DNA of 64,000 nucleotides from Acidobacteriaceae bacterium (lineage in GTDB: Bacteria > Acidobacteriota > Terriglobia > Terriglobales > Acidobacteriaceae): positions 1-64,000 of the forward strand of contig DAIDGW010000035.1 of the NCBI GenBank assembly GCA_027452245.1. Direction: 5' to 3'. The stretch's first letter is position 1. Each line of letters opens with the position of its first letter. The position numbers were made by a program, and so were the translations under genes. Positions 7,465-15,566 of this stretch are shown here, piece by piece. The notes under the pieces are model-generated. The model was not told where the DNA came from, ran no database searches, and saw only the letters and a list, made by a program, of their open reading frames with translations.

Positions 7465-8028
7465 ATGTCAGCGCCCATTTTGACTGTCGGATATGCAAAT
7501 CGATCCGTTGATGAATTGATCGAATTGATGAAACGCGAATCTGTGCAGTTCCTGATCGATATCCGATCAAGTCCGTCCTCAAAGTTCAAGCCTGAATTCT
7601 CACGTGAGACGCTTGACGGAACGCTGCGGCGTGCCCAGATTCGTTATGTGTTTATGGGTGATACGCTGGGCGGACGTCCTCAAGACGCAAGTTGTTATGA
7701 AAATGGACACGTGATTTATGGCATCGTGCAACAGAAAGGCTTTTTCCTCAACGGTATTAACCGGCTGATTGACGCTTTTACGAAGGGCTTCAGAATCAGC
7801 CTCTTGTGCAGCGAAACTAAGCCGGAAGACTGTCATCGAAGCAAACTCATTGGTGCTTCTCTAGTGCAGCGCGGCGTCGATGTGGTCCATCTCGGCCCGG
7901 ATGGTGCATATCTTAGTCAAACAGATGTGATTGCTCGGCTTGAAACCGCTCAAGTTCAGCTATTTGGCGGTGCCCTTTGTTCCCGGAAATCGTATCCGGT
8001 GATGGCCAGGCGCTCACGACTCAAGTAG
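7465..8028 (+). CDS. DUF488 family protein (first copy)
   Basis: A 187-aa protein with the DUF488 pattern: TVGYANRSVDELIELM at the N-terminus, LIDIRSSPSSKFKPEF at residues 30-45, MGDTLGGRP at 64-72, and the hallmark CSETKPEDCHRS at 115-126. The family has a Rossmann-like fold and unknown activity; the conserved arginines and Cys-His segment suggest a nucleotide- or nucleic-acid-directed enzyme (inference). It is the first gene of a tight three-gene operon with a second DUF488 and a dual-OB protein. The C-terminal 25 residues (CSRKSYPVMARRSRLK) are basic. Cytoplasmic, no signal peptide. Confidence 0.85.
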   Translation: MSAPILTVGYANRSVDELIELMKRESVQFLIDIRSSPSSKFKPEFSRETLDGTLRRAQIRYVFMGDTLGGRPQDASCYENGHVIYGIVQQKGFFLNGINRLIDAFTKGFRISLLCSETKPEDCHRSKLIGASLVQRGVDVVHLGPDGAYLSQTDVIARLETAQVQLFGGALCSRKSYPVMARRSRLK

Positions 8029-8036
8029 CTGCAGCG

Positions 8037-8519
8037 ATGGTCATGCGTGTATTTACGATTGGGGTTTACGGAAAGACCGAAACCGAGTTCTTCGGCGACC
8101 TACTAAAAGCTCACGTCGATACTTTTTGCGACATCCGCAGGCGCAGAGGCGTTCGCGGCTCCCAGTACGCGTTCGTCAACAGCACCTACCTGCAACGCGC
8201 TCTTGCTGATCGGGGTGTCAAATACAAATATTTTCCTGACCTTGCTCCCTCGAACGATCTTCGAAAAGCACAACAGCTAACCGATGCGCGCCAGGGGACT
8301 CTTAAGAGGAACCGCCAACAACTTGGTGATGAGTTCAAGCGCAGATACGTTGAGGAGGTTCTCGGGCACTTCGATTCCGCAAAATTCGGCCAAGCATTTG
8401 AATTGGACGCCCAAAACATCGTCTTGTTCTGTGTCGAGGGAAACCCGGCGGCATGCCATCGTTCTCTCGTCGCGGAGCGGCTGGGGAGAGATTGGGGAGT
8501 TCCAGTGGAGCACCTGTAA
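8037..8519 (+). CDS. DUF488 family protein (second, divergent copy)
   Basis: A 160-aa protein of a different DUF488 subtype: FTIGVYGKTETEFF, CDIRRRRGVRGSQYAFVN at residues 31-48, YKYFPDLAPSND, and CVEGNPAACHRS at 132-143. The start ATG 8037 (or ATG 8043) is chosen over a TTG at 7977 because the family homology begins there and it follows the first gene by 8 bases. The stop at 8517-8519 directly abuts the next gene. Two unlike copies next to each other suggest a heterodimer or two successive reactions (inference). Confidence 0.85.
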   Translation: MVMRVFTIGVYGKTETEFFGDLLKAHVDTFCDIRRRRGVRGSQYAFVNSTYLQRALADRGVKYKYFPDLAPSNDLRKAQQLTDARQGTLKRNRQQLGDEFKRRYVEEVLGHFDSAKFGQAFELDAQNIVLFCVEGNPAACHRSLVAERLGRDWGVPVEHL

Positions 8520-9140
8520 ATGGCAAAAAAGACAGTGGTGATCGTGGCCCGCACGAATATGTATGGTGGGCGGGCATGCATTGGTTCGCTCTCAGAAGAT
8601 GGCGAAAACCTGCGGCTGATGAACACGAACTGCACTTCTGATCTCGGCCACAGAACGCCTTATCAGGTCGGTGAAAAATGGAACATTTTCTGCGAGCCGT
8701 GCGGAGCGCACGTGCCACCTCACGTCGAAGACGTGGCCGTGAGCGAGGCAGCTAGGGTGGGCTACGTGAAGGACTTGGTCCGCTTCATATCTGAGCGTTC
8801 AAAACCGTGGAAGGGCGGCATCGGCACGTTGTTCGATGGGAAGATCCAGTTCACGCAGAACGGTGCGGGTTACATATCGAAGTCGGACGTGCCGAAGAGT
8901 GCAATTGGTTTCTGGCTGCCTTCTGCGAATCTCGAACTGCATCAAAATGAGCGCGGCAAGAGCGGCTACTATCCCAAGAAGGATTACCGACACCTGAGTT
9001 ACGTCGGTGTCCAGGAGCCGATCGAATTGATCCAGGCTGGCCAGTTGGTTCGCGTGTCGCTGGCACGGTGGTGGAAGCCGCAGGACGCCGACGCCGATTT
9101 TGAAGAACGATGCTATGCGCAACTCTCTGGATGGTTTTAA
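8520..9140 (+). CDS. Dual OB-fold domain protein (DuOB-like)
   Basis: A 206-aa protein starting at the base after the preceding stop. It begins VVIVARTNMYGGRACIGSL and ends QLVRVSLARWWKPQDADAD followed by FEERCYAQLSGWF. I associate this pattern, from memory, with the dual OB-containing domain family that travels with DUF488 genes. The two halves (about 1-80 and 130-206) would each be an OB barrel, possibly binding nucleic acid or nucleotides. Activity unknown. The fixed order DUF488-DUF488-dual OB points to a single pathway or complex. Confidence 0.65.
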   Translation: MAKKTVVIVARTNMYGGRACIGSLSEDGENLRLMNTNCTSDLGHRTPYQVGEKWNIFCEPCGAHVPPHVEDVAVSEAARVGYVKDLVRFISERSKPWKGGIGTLFDGKIQFTQNGAGYISKSDVPKSAIGFWLPSANLELHQNERGKSGYYPKKDYRHLSYVGVQEPIELIQAGQLVRVSLARWWKPQDADADFEERCYAQLSGWF

Positions 9141-9567
9141 GCCGACTTGCAAACGGTTCTCAGAGCCCAGTCACGCCCACGAAACTTTACGTCATTACAC
9201 ACGCGCAGCCACGCCGTTTGGTAGACACTGTGCGACTCTCGCTCATACCGCAGACATTGGGTGGATTGGAACACTTGCAGCATCAGCTGCGAAAGCTAGA
9301 CGGACTAGCGCGCACTCCTAGCGGGCGTGATTATTTGTAATACTCCTTGCGGTCTTTTTGGCTGCCAAGATCCCTAGGATCCGTCCGAGTCGAGATCTTC
9401 AGAATTTAATCGCCGTAGTGGATGGGCGTGCGGAAACTGGTCAAGGAAATCCACGCCCGTTCCGATCTTGTCCGCATTTACATCGCGTCTAACCCGATAT
9501 TTGATCAAGAGGCACCTGGAGCATAAGACTGAAGACAGACCCAAGCAAAACATCATACAATTCAAAT
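9141..9567. other. Gap between DUF488 operon and sce7726 gene
   Basis: About 430 bases. A plus-strand frame at 9110-9340 overlaps the end of the dual-OB gene and reads TKLYVITHAQPRRLVDTV; it has no good start and is not recognised, so it is not called. Otherwise nothing seen. Confidence 0.4.
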
Positions 9568-10278
9568 GTGATTGGCAAGACAAAAGCGACCAGGTCGAAG
9601 CTCGTGACGCGCGACGTCGATATTCGGAAAGCGCTTTTGGCAAACCTGGAAGTGAAATACAGCGACAGCAGTCACGACCTTATCGTCGAAGAGTTTGGGT
9701 GCAAGACTGCGAGGGCCGATGTTGCAGTCATCAATGGTTTTCTGCATGCCTACGAGATTAAAAGTGACAGCGACAGCCTCGACCGGTTGCCGTCGCAAAT
9801 CGACGCTTATCAGGGTGTATTTGAATATGTGACACTGATCTGCGGCCGTCGCTTGTTGGAACGTGCGCGTACGACGATACCAAAATGGTGGGGACTGCAA
9901 AGAGCAGAGTTCAGGGATGGCAGTGTTTTGATTCATGAGCTGAGGACCGCCAAGCCCAATCCAAATCAAAATGCTTTCGCCGTGGCAAGAATGCTCTGGA
10001 AGACAGAAGCGCTTGCGGTCCTGCGCAGATTCGGACACCGGGGAGTAACTTCGAGATGCACGGCCGATGAGATATGGAACGCCGTTGCCACCCATGTGCC
10101 GATCGCGGAACTCACCAACGAAGTCCGCCAAGCCATCAAAGCTAGGGGAGGTTCTGGATTTGCGAAGCCGTCAGTTCCAAATGATGATTCGTGCACCACT
10201 GAATCCACTGTTCAGGCGAACCATTCGCCAGACTTGTCGTGGCTGCTTTCGCTGCAATCTCCGCATCTCCGACACTGA
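9568..10278 (+). CDS. sce7726 family protein, PD-(D/E)xK-like nuclease fold
   Basis: A 236-aa protein. Residues 38-66 (DLIVEEFGCKTARADVAVING, then AYEIKSD) show the restriction-endonuclease-like pattern: Glu41/42, Asp51 and E63-x-K65. The following LDRLPSQIDAYQGVFEYVTLIC is characteristic of sce7726 proteins, an uncharacterised family often found with sce7725 or beta-family genes in accessory regions. The start is GTG 9568; a GTG at 9604 is an alternative. The last 45 residues overlap the convergent beta-family gene by 137 bases and look less conserved, so the frame may have been extended by loss of an earlier stop. Nuclease function is inferred from motif only. Confidence 0.75.
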   Translation: MIGKTKATRSKLVTRDVDIRKALLANLEVKYSDSSHDLIVEEFGCKTARADVAVINGFLHAYEIKSDSDSLDRLPSQIDAYQGVFEYVTLICGRRLLERARTTIPKWWGLQRAEFRDGSVLIHELRTAKPNPNQNAFAVARMLWKTEALAVLRRFGHRGVTSRCTADEIWNAVATHVPIAELTNEVRQAIKARGGSGFAKPSVPNDDSCTTESTVQANHSPDLSWLLSLQSPHLRH

Positions 10279-11308
10279 ATTGTGCGCCGCTGTAAAATTC
10301 CTGCGCAATGAGGTCGCCACAAATCGCGCGCATGGAACCGTTTGATTTGTCTCCCCGTCTGACCCATATGACTGTTTCCCCGGCGTAGCGAAGATTCGGC
10401 GCTGGTGTATTGGGAATCACCTGAGGTTCTCCACCGCATCTGATGCCATAATCGCCGTAAGTCGGCAGTCTCAATTGCGATGCGGTCCTCTGCTGAAGAA
10501 CGTTATTCCACCCTAGCCAATCGTTCCTGTCGAAGGGAATCCATTGGCCAGTTGGTTGATTCGAAATTGACTCGGGAAAGGACCCCGACGCCAGTGTGAC
10601 CGTCCGCCACTCGTTCACAAGAGGCAAGCTGTTCAAGCAAAACTCGCCAACTTGCTGCACAGATAGCAGGTCGGGCCGATATTGGAGATCAATGAGAATG
10701 TCGACCTGATCGCGTGCCACGCCCAAGACCGTTGCCAAATTGTCTATCGCAGGGACATTTTGAGGATTGTTGAAGAAGTTGGCGGGTATCCGAAACATTA
10801 CTCCACGCCCATCAGTGGCAATAACGCTTCTAATTGCTTGCTGATAGGGCTGCGCGAAAAATGGCGAGGTTACAGGGACGGCGTTGACATGTGCAGCGCG
10901 GGCAATACCGAATATGGTTTGTGCAGACTGTGGCGAAGGCACACCGCCGGGTGGCAAATAGAGCGTATCCAAATAACAGGGTAAGCTGGTCCACTCTGTT
11001 GCAAGCATCTGCATCAGGTCTGTGGTGTGCTGAACCAAAGTCTTTCCTGGGCTTGTTTGTGTCGGCGGATTCGGTGGCCACATCTCAAAGAGCGGCGTCA
11101 CCGCTGCCTTTGCCGATTGGCTCAATTGGTTGAGTGCCCAAACCTCGCCCCGCTTCAGCTTTGCAATAAAGATTTGGTGCTTATGGTTGAACACCAACCC
11201 GGCATGTGCAGTGGGAAGTTGCGCGCGCGCAATCCTCAACGCCGTTTTCGTAGGTGTCGGTGGTTTCTTTCCCTTCTTGGACCGACTTCCGCTCTTATTA
11301 GTTGGCAT
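10142..11308 (-). CDS. Beta family protein (T4 beta-like)
   Basis: A 388-aa protein resembling the beta/sce7725-type family: a lysine-rich N-terminus, HKHQIFIAKLKRGEVWALNQL, VTPLFEMWPP at the first strand-loop, YLDTLYL, IDLQYR, and a C-terminal WCTNHHLELTASQI segment. The repeating pattern looks like a TIM-barrel-type fold (inference). ATG 11308 has GAGGGG about 8 bases upstream. These proteins are uncharacterised and occur next to sce7726 genes, but usually codirectionally; here the two are convergent and overlap by 137 bases. No signal peptide. Confidence 0.7.
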   Translation of the reverse strand: MPTNKSGSRSKKGKKPPTPTKTALRIARAQLPTAHAGLVFNHKHQIFIAKLKRGEVWALNQLSQSAKAAVTPLFEMWPPNPPTQTSPGKTLVQHTTDLMQMLATEWTSLPCYLDTLYLPPGGVPSPQSAQTIFGIARAAHVNAVPVTSPFFAQPYQQAIRSVIATDGRGVMFRIPANFFNNPQNVPAIDNLATVLGVARDQVDILIDLQYRPDLLSVQQVGEFCLNSLPLVNEWRTVTLASGSFPESISNQPTGQWIPFDRNDWLGWNNVLQQRTASQLRLPTYGDYGIRCGGEPQVIPNTPAPNLRYAGETVIWVRRGDKSNGSMRAICGDLIAQEFYSGAQFSVGDAEIAAKAATTSLANGSPEQWIQWCTNHHLELTASQIQNLP

Positions 11309-11572
11309 TGGTGGCCCCTCGCTGATTCGCCAGCAAGGATAACACCACTCGAATGTAGAGCACTGACATTCAGGAGACTTGTTTCATAACTAGGAAGAGC
11401 CCAACGTCAACATCGGGTCAGGCCGACGGCTTCAAGGTGGTTCAACGACATTAAGGAAGCTACCCAGTGATGGCGGAAGTAACGCATCAGCTAAAAGGCA
11501 GCATTTTGGCCCCAATCGGGAACGAAAAGCTTTAGGAGACTTAGGGCGAATTCTCCCACTAGAACCCATTCG
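11309..11572. other. Intergenic stretch upstream of the beta-family gene
   Basis: About 260 bases with no gene. It should contain the promoter of the minus-strand gene starting at 11308 and the end of the four-gene minus operon finishing at 11573. No terminator hairpin was recognised. Confidence 0.4.
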
Positions 11573-12064
11573 TCAATAGCGGAATTGAGCGCGGCGTGCC
11601 AGCGTCAAGCACGAGGTGAGAGATGTATCCGCTGCCAATCCGTTCGTAAAGCCCGCGAGTGCACGCCAGAAAAATTCACAAGCGAGAAGCCACAGGTTCG
11701 TCAGGACGCTGCCCGGCGCGGGAACAAATACATTTGGCAGAGTTGGATGCGGAACCATTTCCAGCGCACTTCGTTGCTTCGCCTTACGTCCGGCCTGCGC
11801 GCGGCAGAATATTTCGGCCTGCGCGAGTGTGTCGCCGAATGACAAAACCATTCCTCCAGCGGCGCAACTGTGCGCCGTACCCCTGTGCCAGGAGGAGACG
11901 GCGGGTTCTAACCAATCCGCTGCCATCGACCCGATGTCGCCACCGATTGCACCACCGATGCTTTCGGTGATGAAATGACCCACCTGCTGGTCCTTCGCCC
12001 GGTGCGCGGCATAGACGGCTCCCGCGACCCGTCCGACTTTCCTGTGCGTTCTGCGATTCGCCAT
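11573..12064 (-). CDS. YdjM-like (PF04307-type) membrane protein
   Basis: A 163-aa protein starting at ATG 12064 (MANRRTHRKVGRVAG), with GGAGAG about 11 bases upstream. The pattern GGDIGSMAADWLEPAVSS followed by HRGTAHS and later LACEFFWRALAGFTNGLAADTS matches the YdjM/LexA-binding inner-membrane hydrolase-like family, in which the DxxEP...HRG...HS residues are conserved. It has hydrophobic segments around residues 65-85 and 120-140. Function of the family is unclear. It is the last gene of a four-gene minus-strand operon divergent from XRE-ImmA. Confidence 0.6.
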   Translation of the reverse strand: MANRRTHRKVGRVAGAVYAAHRAKDQQVGHFITESIGGAIGGDIGSMAADWLEPAVSSWHRGTAHSCAAGGMVLSFGDTLAQAEIFCRAQAGRKAKQRSALEMVPHPTLPNVFVPAPGSVLTNLWLLACEFFWRALAGFTNGLAADTSLTSCLTLARRAQFRY

Positions 12065-12129
12065 AAATCGGCTCTCCAACTTTCGCAACAGTACCACAAT
12101 GAGGGAATCCAGTTTCCACCAGCAAATGC

Positions 12130-12405
12130 TCAATTACATTCAGGCAAACTCAACAGATTGTCCGGCCGATAACCATCCGCTGTCGTTTTCAGATATTTGC
12201 GGCCATTGTGCGCCGCAACTACGACCTCAGCCTCTCTGCCGTTGATGCGCGTGTAGAAAGAACTGGTGTAGTTTTCAATTGCGCGGATCGCGTCGTCCTC
12301 AGAGAGCTTCCAGCCCTCACGAGGATTTCCGATATGAGAGATTCGCTCATGCGGATCGTAGTGGGACCCGCGCTTGTTGATGCATGTGACTTGGTGTCGC
12401 GCCAT
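12130..12405 (-). CDS. DUF3892 domain protein
   Basis: A 91-aa protein: VTCINKRGSHYDPHERISHIG, then WKLSEDDAIRAIENY and YLKTTADGYRPDNLLSLPEC. This is the DUF3892 pattern (glycine-containing first half, YLKT..D...NLL.LP.C ending). ATG 12405 is preceded by GGAGGA at 8 bases. Function unknown. It lies 27 bases after the secreted protein and 65 bases before the YdjM-like gene in a single minus-strand operon. Confidence 0.8.
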   Translation of the reverse strand: MARHQVTCINKRGSHYDPHERISHIGNPREGWKLSEDDAIRAIENYTSSFYTRINGREAEVVVAAHNGRKYLKTTADGYRPDNLLSLPECN

Positions 12406-12432
12406 TTAGTTGCATCCTCCGTTTTCGGTAAC

Positions 12433-12870
12433 TCACCGCTGTGGCGTGATGGATTTCAGCGGTGGAAAATTGTATTTAGCGTCGTTGTCAACCTGAATCG
12501 TGATGTGAAGGTTGCCTGTGTCGTATTGCTTCGATGCCGGGCCTATTACTGCGTCAACGTGACGAATCTCGAAGGTTCCAGCGGGCGCGTTCTGTGGTAT
12601 GACTCCGTCTACATCAAACACACCCGCCCTCACTTTAGTTGTGTGGTTAATCGCAAAATAACCGTTCAGTCCGGGCTGATCTGGTTGTAAGCCGGTGCTT
12701 AGGTAGAACCCGAGGCTTACCGAATCAAATTTCGGATCACCGTCAAACTCAACGCTGTAGTGAAGAGTGTCTCCCGGCTTGTAGTGCTGAGTAAGCCGTT
12801 TCAAGTCTTGCCCTCGAGCGAACAACAGTGCGGAAAACATAACAAACACAAGAGCAACCTTCGTACGCAT
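12433..12870 (-). CDS. Secreted hypothetical protein (145 aa)
   Basis: The N-terminus MRTKVALVFVMFSALLFARGQ is a signal peptide, with cleavage likely after ARG or nearby. The mature part is beta-rich (HYSVEFDGDPKFDSVSLGFYL, GTFEIRHVDAVIG, NLHITIQVD) and looks like an immunoglobulin-type or jelly-roll domain of unknown function. GGGGG precedes ATG 12870. It is the second gene of the minus operon. An exported product in a module headed by an XRE-ImmA pair is unusual. Confidence 0.65.
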   Translation of the reverse strand: MRTKVALVFVMFSALLFARGQDLKRLTQHYKPGDTLHYSVEFDGDPKFDSVSLGFYLSTGLQPDQPGLNGYFAINHTTKVRAGVFDVDGVIPQNAPAGTFEIRHVDAVIGPASKQYDTGNLHITIQVDNDAKYNFPPLKSITPQR

Positions 12871-12900
12871 CTGACCCCCTGAATTTAACTATTTGCACCC

Positions 12901-13056
12901 TTAGTCCTTCGCCATGAACTTCACCTTAACCCGCCGCTGAACTGGCTTCCTCGCATCAAACGAAACTCTCTCGCCGGAGCGAGTTCGAAACTTCACAGGT
13001 GTTTCTTCTTTGACGATCCGATGAGCAGTAAACTCAACCTTGTGTTTTCTAGGCAA
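12901..13056 (-). CDS. Small basic protein (51 aa), TTG start
   Basis: The frame on the minus strand runs from TTG 13056 to TAA 12901. The start is supported by AAGGAG seven bases upstream, one of the best ribosome-binding sites in this region. The product is highly basic and ends VKVKFMAKD, with HKVEFTAHRIV and SGERVSFDARK segments, suggesting a small beta-barrel or ribosome/nucleic-acid-associated protein. No family recognised. It is the first gene of the minus operon, 30 bases from the secreted protein. Confidence 0.6.
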   Translation of the reverse strand: MPRKHKVEFTAHRIVKEETPVKFRTRSGERVSFDARKPVQRRVKVKFMAKD

Positions 13057-13185
13057 TCTGGATCTCCTTATATGGTTGCGTAGGACACCGGGATCAGGTA
13101 TGATCCACCAAAATACAACCTGTCGCGATTATGCGACGGCTGAGGCAAGAGTGTCAACACTTTTTTACAATGGGTTGGAAATTTG
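13057..13185. promoter_or_regulatory. Divergent control region between the small-gene operon and XRE-ImmA
   Basis: Only 129 bases separate the two divergent transcription units. It contains GTCGC/GCGAC inverted around a 6-base centre near 13123-13138 and GTGT-CA-ACAC at about 13151-13160, either of which could be an operator for the XRE protein encoded immediately downstream. Assignment is inference. Confidence 0.4.
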
Positions 13186-13632
13186 ATGGATGGCCGGGAA
13201 ATTGACCTCGAGAAGTTGGGTTCGACGATTCGTTTTTATAGACAGGGTAAAGGGTGGTCTTTAGGCGATCTTTCGGAGCGAGCTAAGGTTCCGAAGGCAT
13301 ACATTTCGGACCTAGAAAATGGAGCAGCGGGCAAGCCGAACATTCAATACGTGTTCAACATTGCGGAGGCGCTCGATGTCACATTAGATGATCTCGTGCG
13401 TGATGCCACGGCCAAGGAGCAGAAAGCCAAGCGGCGTGCGACGGGTGACTTGCCTCCGGGATTGGCGGAACTTCAGCAGGAACTCGAATTCACCGACGAG
13501 CCGCTTACGGACGACTATGTAGAGATGCTCGCGCAAGTTAACTTCCGGGGAAATCGACCAAAAGATAAAGAGGGGTGGCGGTTCGTGCATCAAGCCATCA
13601 AGTTGGCGGGTGGGCAAAATCGCCAGAAATAA
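13186..13632 (+). CDS. XRE-family transcriptional regulator paired with ImmA
   Basis: A 148-aa protein. Residues 10-70 form a lambda-Cro/XRE helix-turn-helix: LGSTIRFYRQGKGWSLGDLSERA, then VPKAYISDLENG and a DDLVRD ending. The rest is acidic to neutral and helical, with a second segment ending DKEGWRFVHQAIKLAG, as often found in XRE proteins cleaved or controlled by a partner ImmA/IrrE peptidase. The stop is four bases before the peptidase start, so the two are translationally coupled. Predicted repressor of its own promoter and of the divergent operon. Confidence 0.85.
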   Translation: MDGREIDLEKLGSTIRFYRQGKGWSLGDLSERAKVPKAYISDLENGAAGKPNIQYVFNIAEALDVTLDDLVRDATAKEQKAKRRATGDLPPGLAELQQELEFTDEPLTDDYVEMLAQVNFRGNRPKDKEGWRFVHQAIKLAGGQNRQK

Positions 13633-13635
13633 GGG

Positions 13636-14622
13636 ATGGAGACTTTAAGCATCGGTGGTCGCCGTTATTCGGACCCTGACATCATTTCGCTGATTCGCCA
13701 AAGTGGCGGTCTCATTGATCCTCGGTGGAAAATCGTAAACATGGCACGTGCTCTCATCGAGGAGAGCCGGACATTCTCGGGCCTACCAAATGATCCATTG
13801 GAGCGATTGAAGATCATCGCCTCCTTAAAGGGGATCAAAATCAAACCGATGGCGATGGACCAGGTGCGTCAAGAGAGACGGGACGCCGCCCTGTACCCCA
13901 CAGACTCAGGTTGGATTGTCCTATATAACCCTGCCTGCCTTAAATCGCGGATTGTTTTCACAATCGGTCACGAGATTATTCACACGTTCTTTCCCAACAG
14001 CAGAAATGGCGCTCGCTTTAGATCCATGACGAGCCCCGGGTCTAGAGAAAGTAATGAACTTGAACTCCTCTGTCATTTGGGTGCGTCGGAACTGGTCATG
14101 CCGATCGACGAATTCCAGCGTCAGGCAAACAGCAGATTTGGCTTGGCTTCGATTGAAAGGCTCTCGTCGTATTTCGGCACGTCCTTTGAGGCAACCGTTT
14201 ATCGCCTCGCAACTGCGCATCCCGGCCTTGCGATAGCAGGTATGTTGCAATATCGGTTTACTAGAGAGGAGGACCGGAGACGCGCGAAAGTCAGCAATCA
14301 GCGTCTTCTGTTCACAAACGAGGTTACGATGCAACCTCAAGCGGCGGAGCGAAAATACCGGCGTCAATCGGTTCATTTGTCGGCTGCATGTGCAGAAGCC
14401 GAAGCCGCCTACACAATCCGTTTCAACAAGTCATTCGATCCAAGTTCAATCGTATATAAGACACGGGAGAGCGGCATTCAATCTGGCATCGAAAGTCTGC
14501 CAAATTTTTCGGACGCTATAGGCCGAATTGAGGCCATGCGCTGTCCTTACCAAAGCGAGACCGCCCACGAGGAATTCGGTGACGTTTTTTTCTTCTGGGA
14601 GGAAATCGTTCGCCGCAACTAG
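13636..14622 (+). CDS. ImmA/IrrE family metallopeptidase
   Basis: A 328-aa protein. VFTIGHEIIHTFFP carries the zinc motif HEIIH (residues 112-116), and ESNELELLCHLGASELVMP (138-156) supplies the third-ligand glutamate helix. SRFGLASIERLSSYFGTSFEATVYRL follows as in COG2856 proteins. The C-terminal 110 residues are longer than in minimal ImmA proteins and are unrecognised. Known ImmA proteins relieve repression by cleaving an XRE partner on DNA damage; the adjacent XRE gene fits this. Start ATG 13636 overlaps a poorly spaced AAGG. Confidence 0.85.
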   Translation: METLSIGGRRYSDPDIISLIRQSGGLIDPRWKIVNMARALIEESRTFSGLPNDPLERLKIIASLKGIKIKPMAMDQVRQERRDAALYPTDSGWIVLYNPACLKSRIVFTIGHEIIHTFFPNSRNGARFRSMTSPGSRESNELELLCHLGASELVMPIDEFQRQANSRFGLASIERLSSYFGTSFEATVYRLATAHPGLAIAGMLQYRFTREEDRRRAKVSNQRLLFTNEVTMQPQAAERKYRRQSVHLSAACAEAEAAYTIRFNKSFDPSSIVYKTRESGIQSGIESLPNFSDAIGRIEAMRCPYQSETAHEEFGDVFFFWEEIVRRN

Positions 14623-15566
14623 AGTCGCAACGAAGAACTTATAGGAGGGCTTTCCCCCATCCGTCGTTTGGAGTTTCGGCACACTTGTGACACACATATC
14701 CGGGGACGATCCTGTGTTTCCGATGCCTTATACGCGAGCCTGACTAATCGGCCGTTATACGGCTAGAAGGGCCGCTCGACTACAATCACCTTGACATCAA
14801 TGGCTTGTCGATAAACAGCCCGCACGGAAGCGACTTTGAACAGCACACACAGATTGTTCGATTTACATCTGATCTGAACCCCGCACGCGGCACAGTGACG
14901 GCACACCGTGTACTCATGTTGGTTTTGGGTGACCCCTGCATCGCCGTCCACAGGGCTCCACTCGCAGTGCGCAATGTTCATGAGGAAAGAACTGAAAGAA
15001 GCGGTGCGGGCCATCAGAGTTACTTATTCTCCCGTTTTGAATGGATAAGTGTACGTTGCATGCCTGGCAAGACAAGGCCCTCCGCACCCTCAACGTCGAC
15101 CTGTGCGAATCTGGGTTTGCAGCTCAGGCGGCAAGCTTCAGCCAAATTGTTGCTTGCCGCAGTGTGACAACTAATTCGACAGCGGGTGAATCATTTCTAT
15201 CCCAAACAATGCCGTACCATAACTGGTAGAGAGGCTCTTAGGGACATATTTTGCGCCATTAACATTGGCAAGAATTCGACTTGAGCATCTTGTGATTTCC
15301 GTCACGCTACCTCGTGATCAGGCGAGAACCCAGAAATTTGATATTGACTTCCACAGGCATAGTCGTCTAAGTTGCCTCGCAACTAGCGACGAGGATCAGC
15401 TGTCTGACGCGATCAACATTAGTCGGGGCACCCTCCCTCGCTGCTTCCCCAGAATGTCGAGTTGTTCCGGGCGTGATGTGCGGTCATCGCGCGGCGTTGT
15501 AGTGTCGAAAAGCGTGCGTCGGTGAACCGAGTCTGACTTTTCTCAGGCTCAAAGAGGGAGGGACAA
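14623..15566. other. Long gap, no supported gene
   Basis: About 940 bases before the giant secreted protein. A minus-strand frame at 14763-15014 has clustered cysteines (CRHCAACG) and a plus-strand frame at 15265-15525 is open, but neither has a convincing start or family. It should contain the promoter of the gene at 15567; no clear hexamers were identified. Confidence 0.4.

Noticed and set aside
9110..9340. Possible fourth gene of the DUF488 operon (76 codons)
   Set aside because: Overlaps the preceding gene, has no ribosome-binding site and no recognisable family.
14763..15014. Cysteine-containing small minus-strand frame
   Set aside because: CRHCAACG looks zinc-binding, but start, context and conservation cannot be supported.
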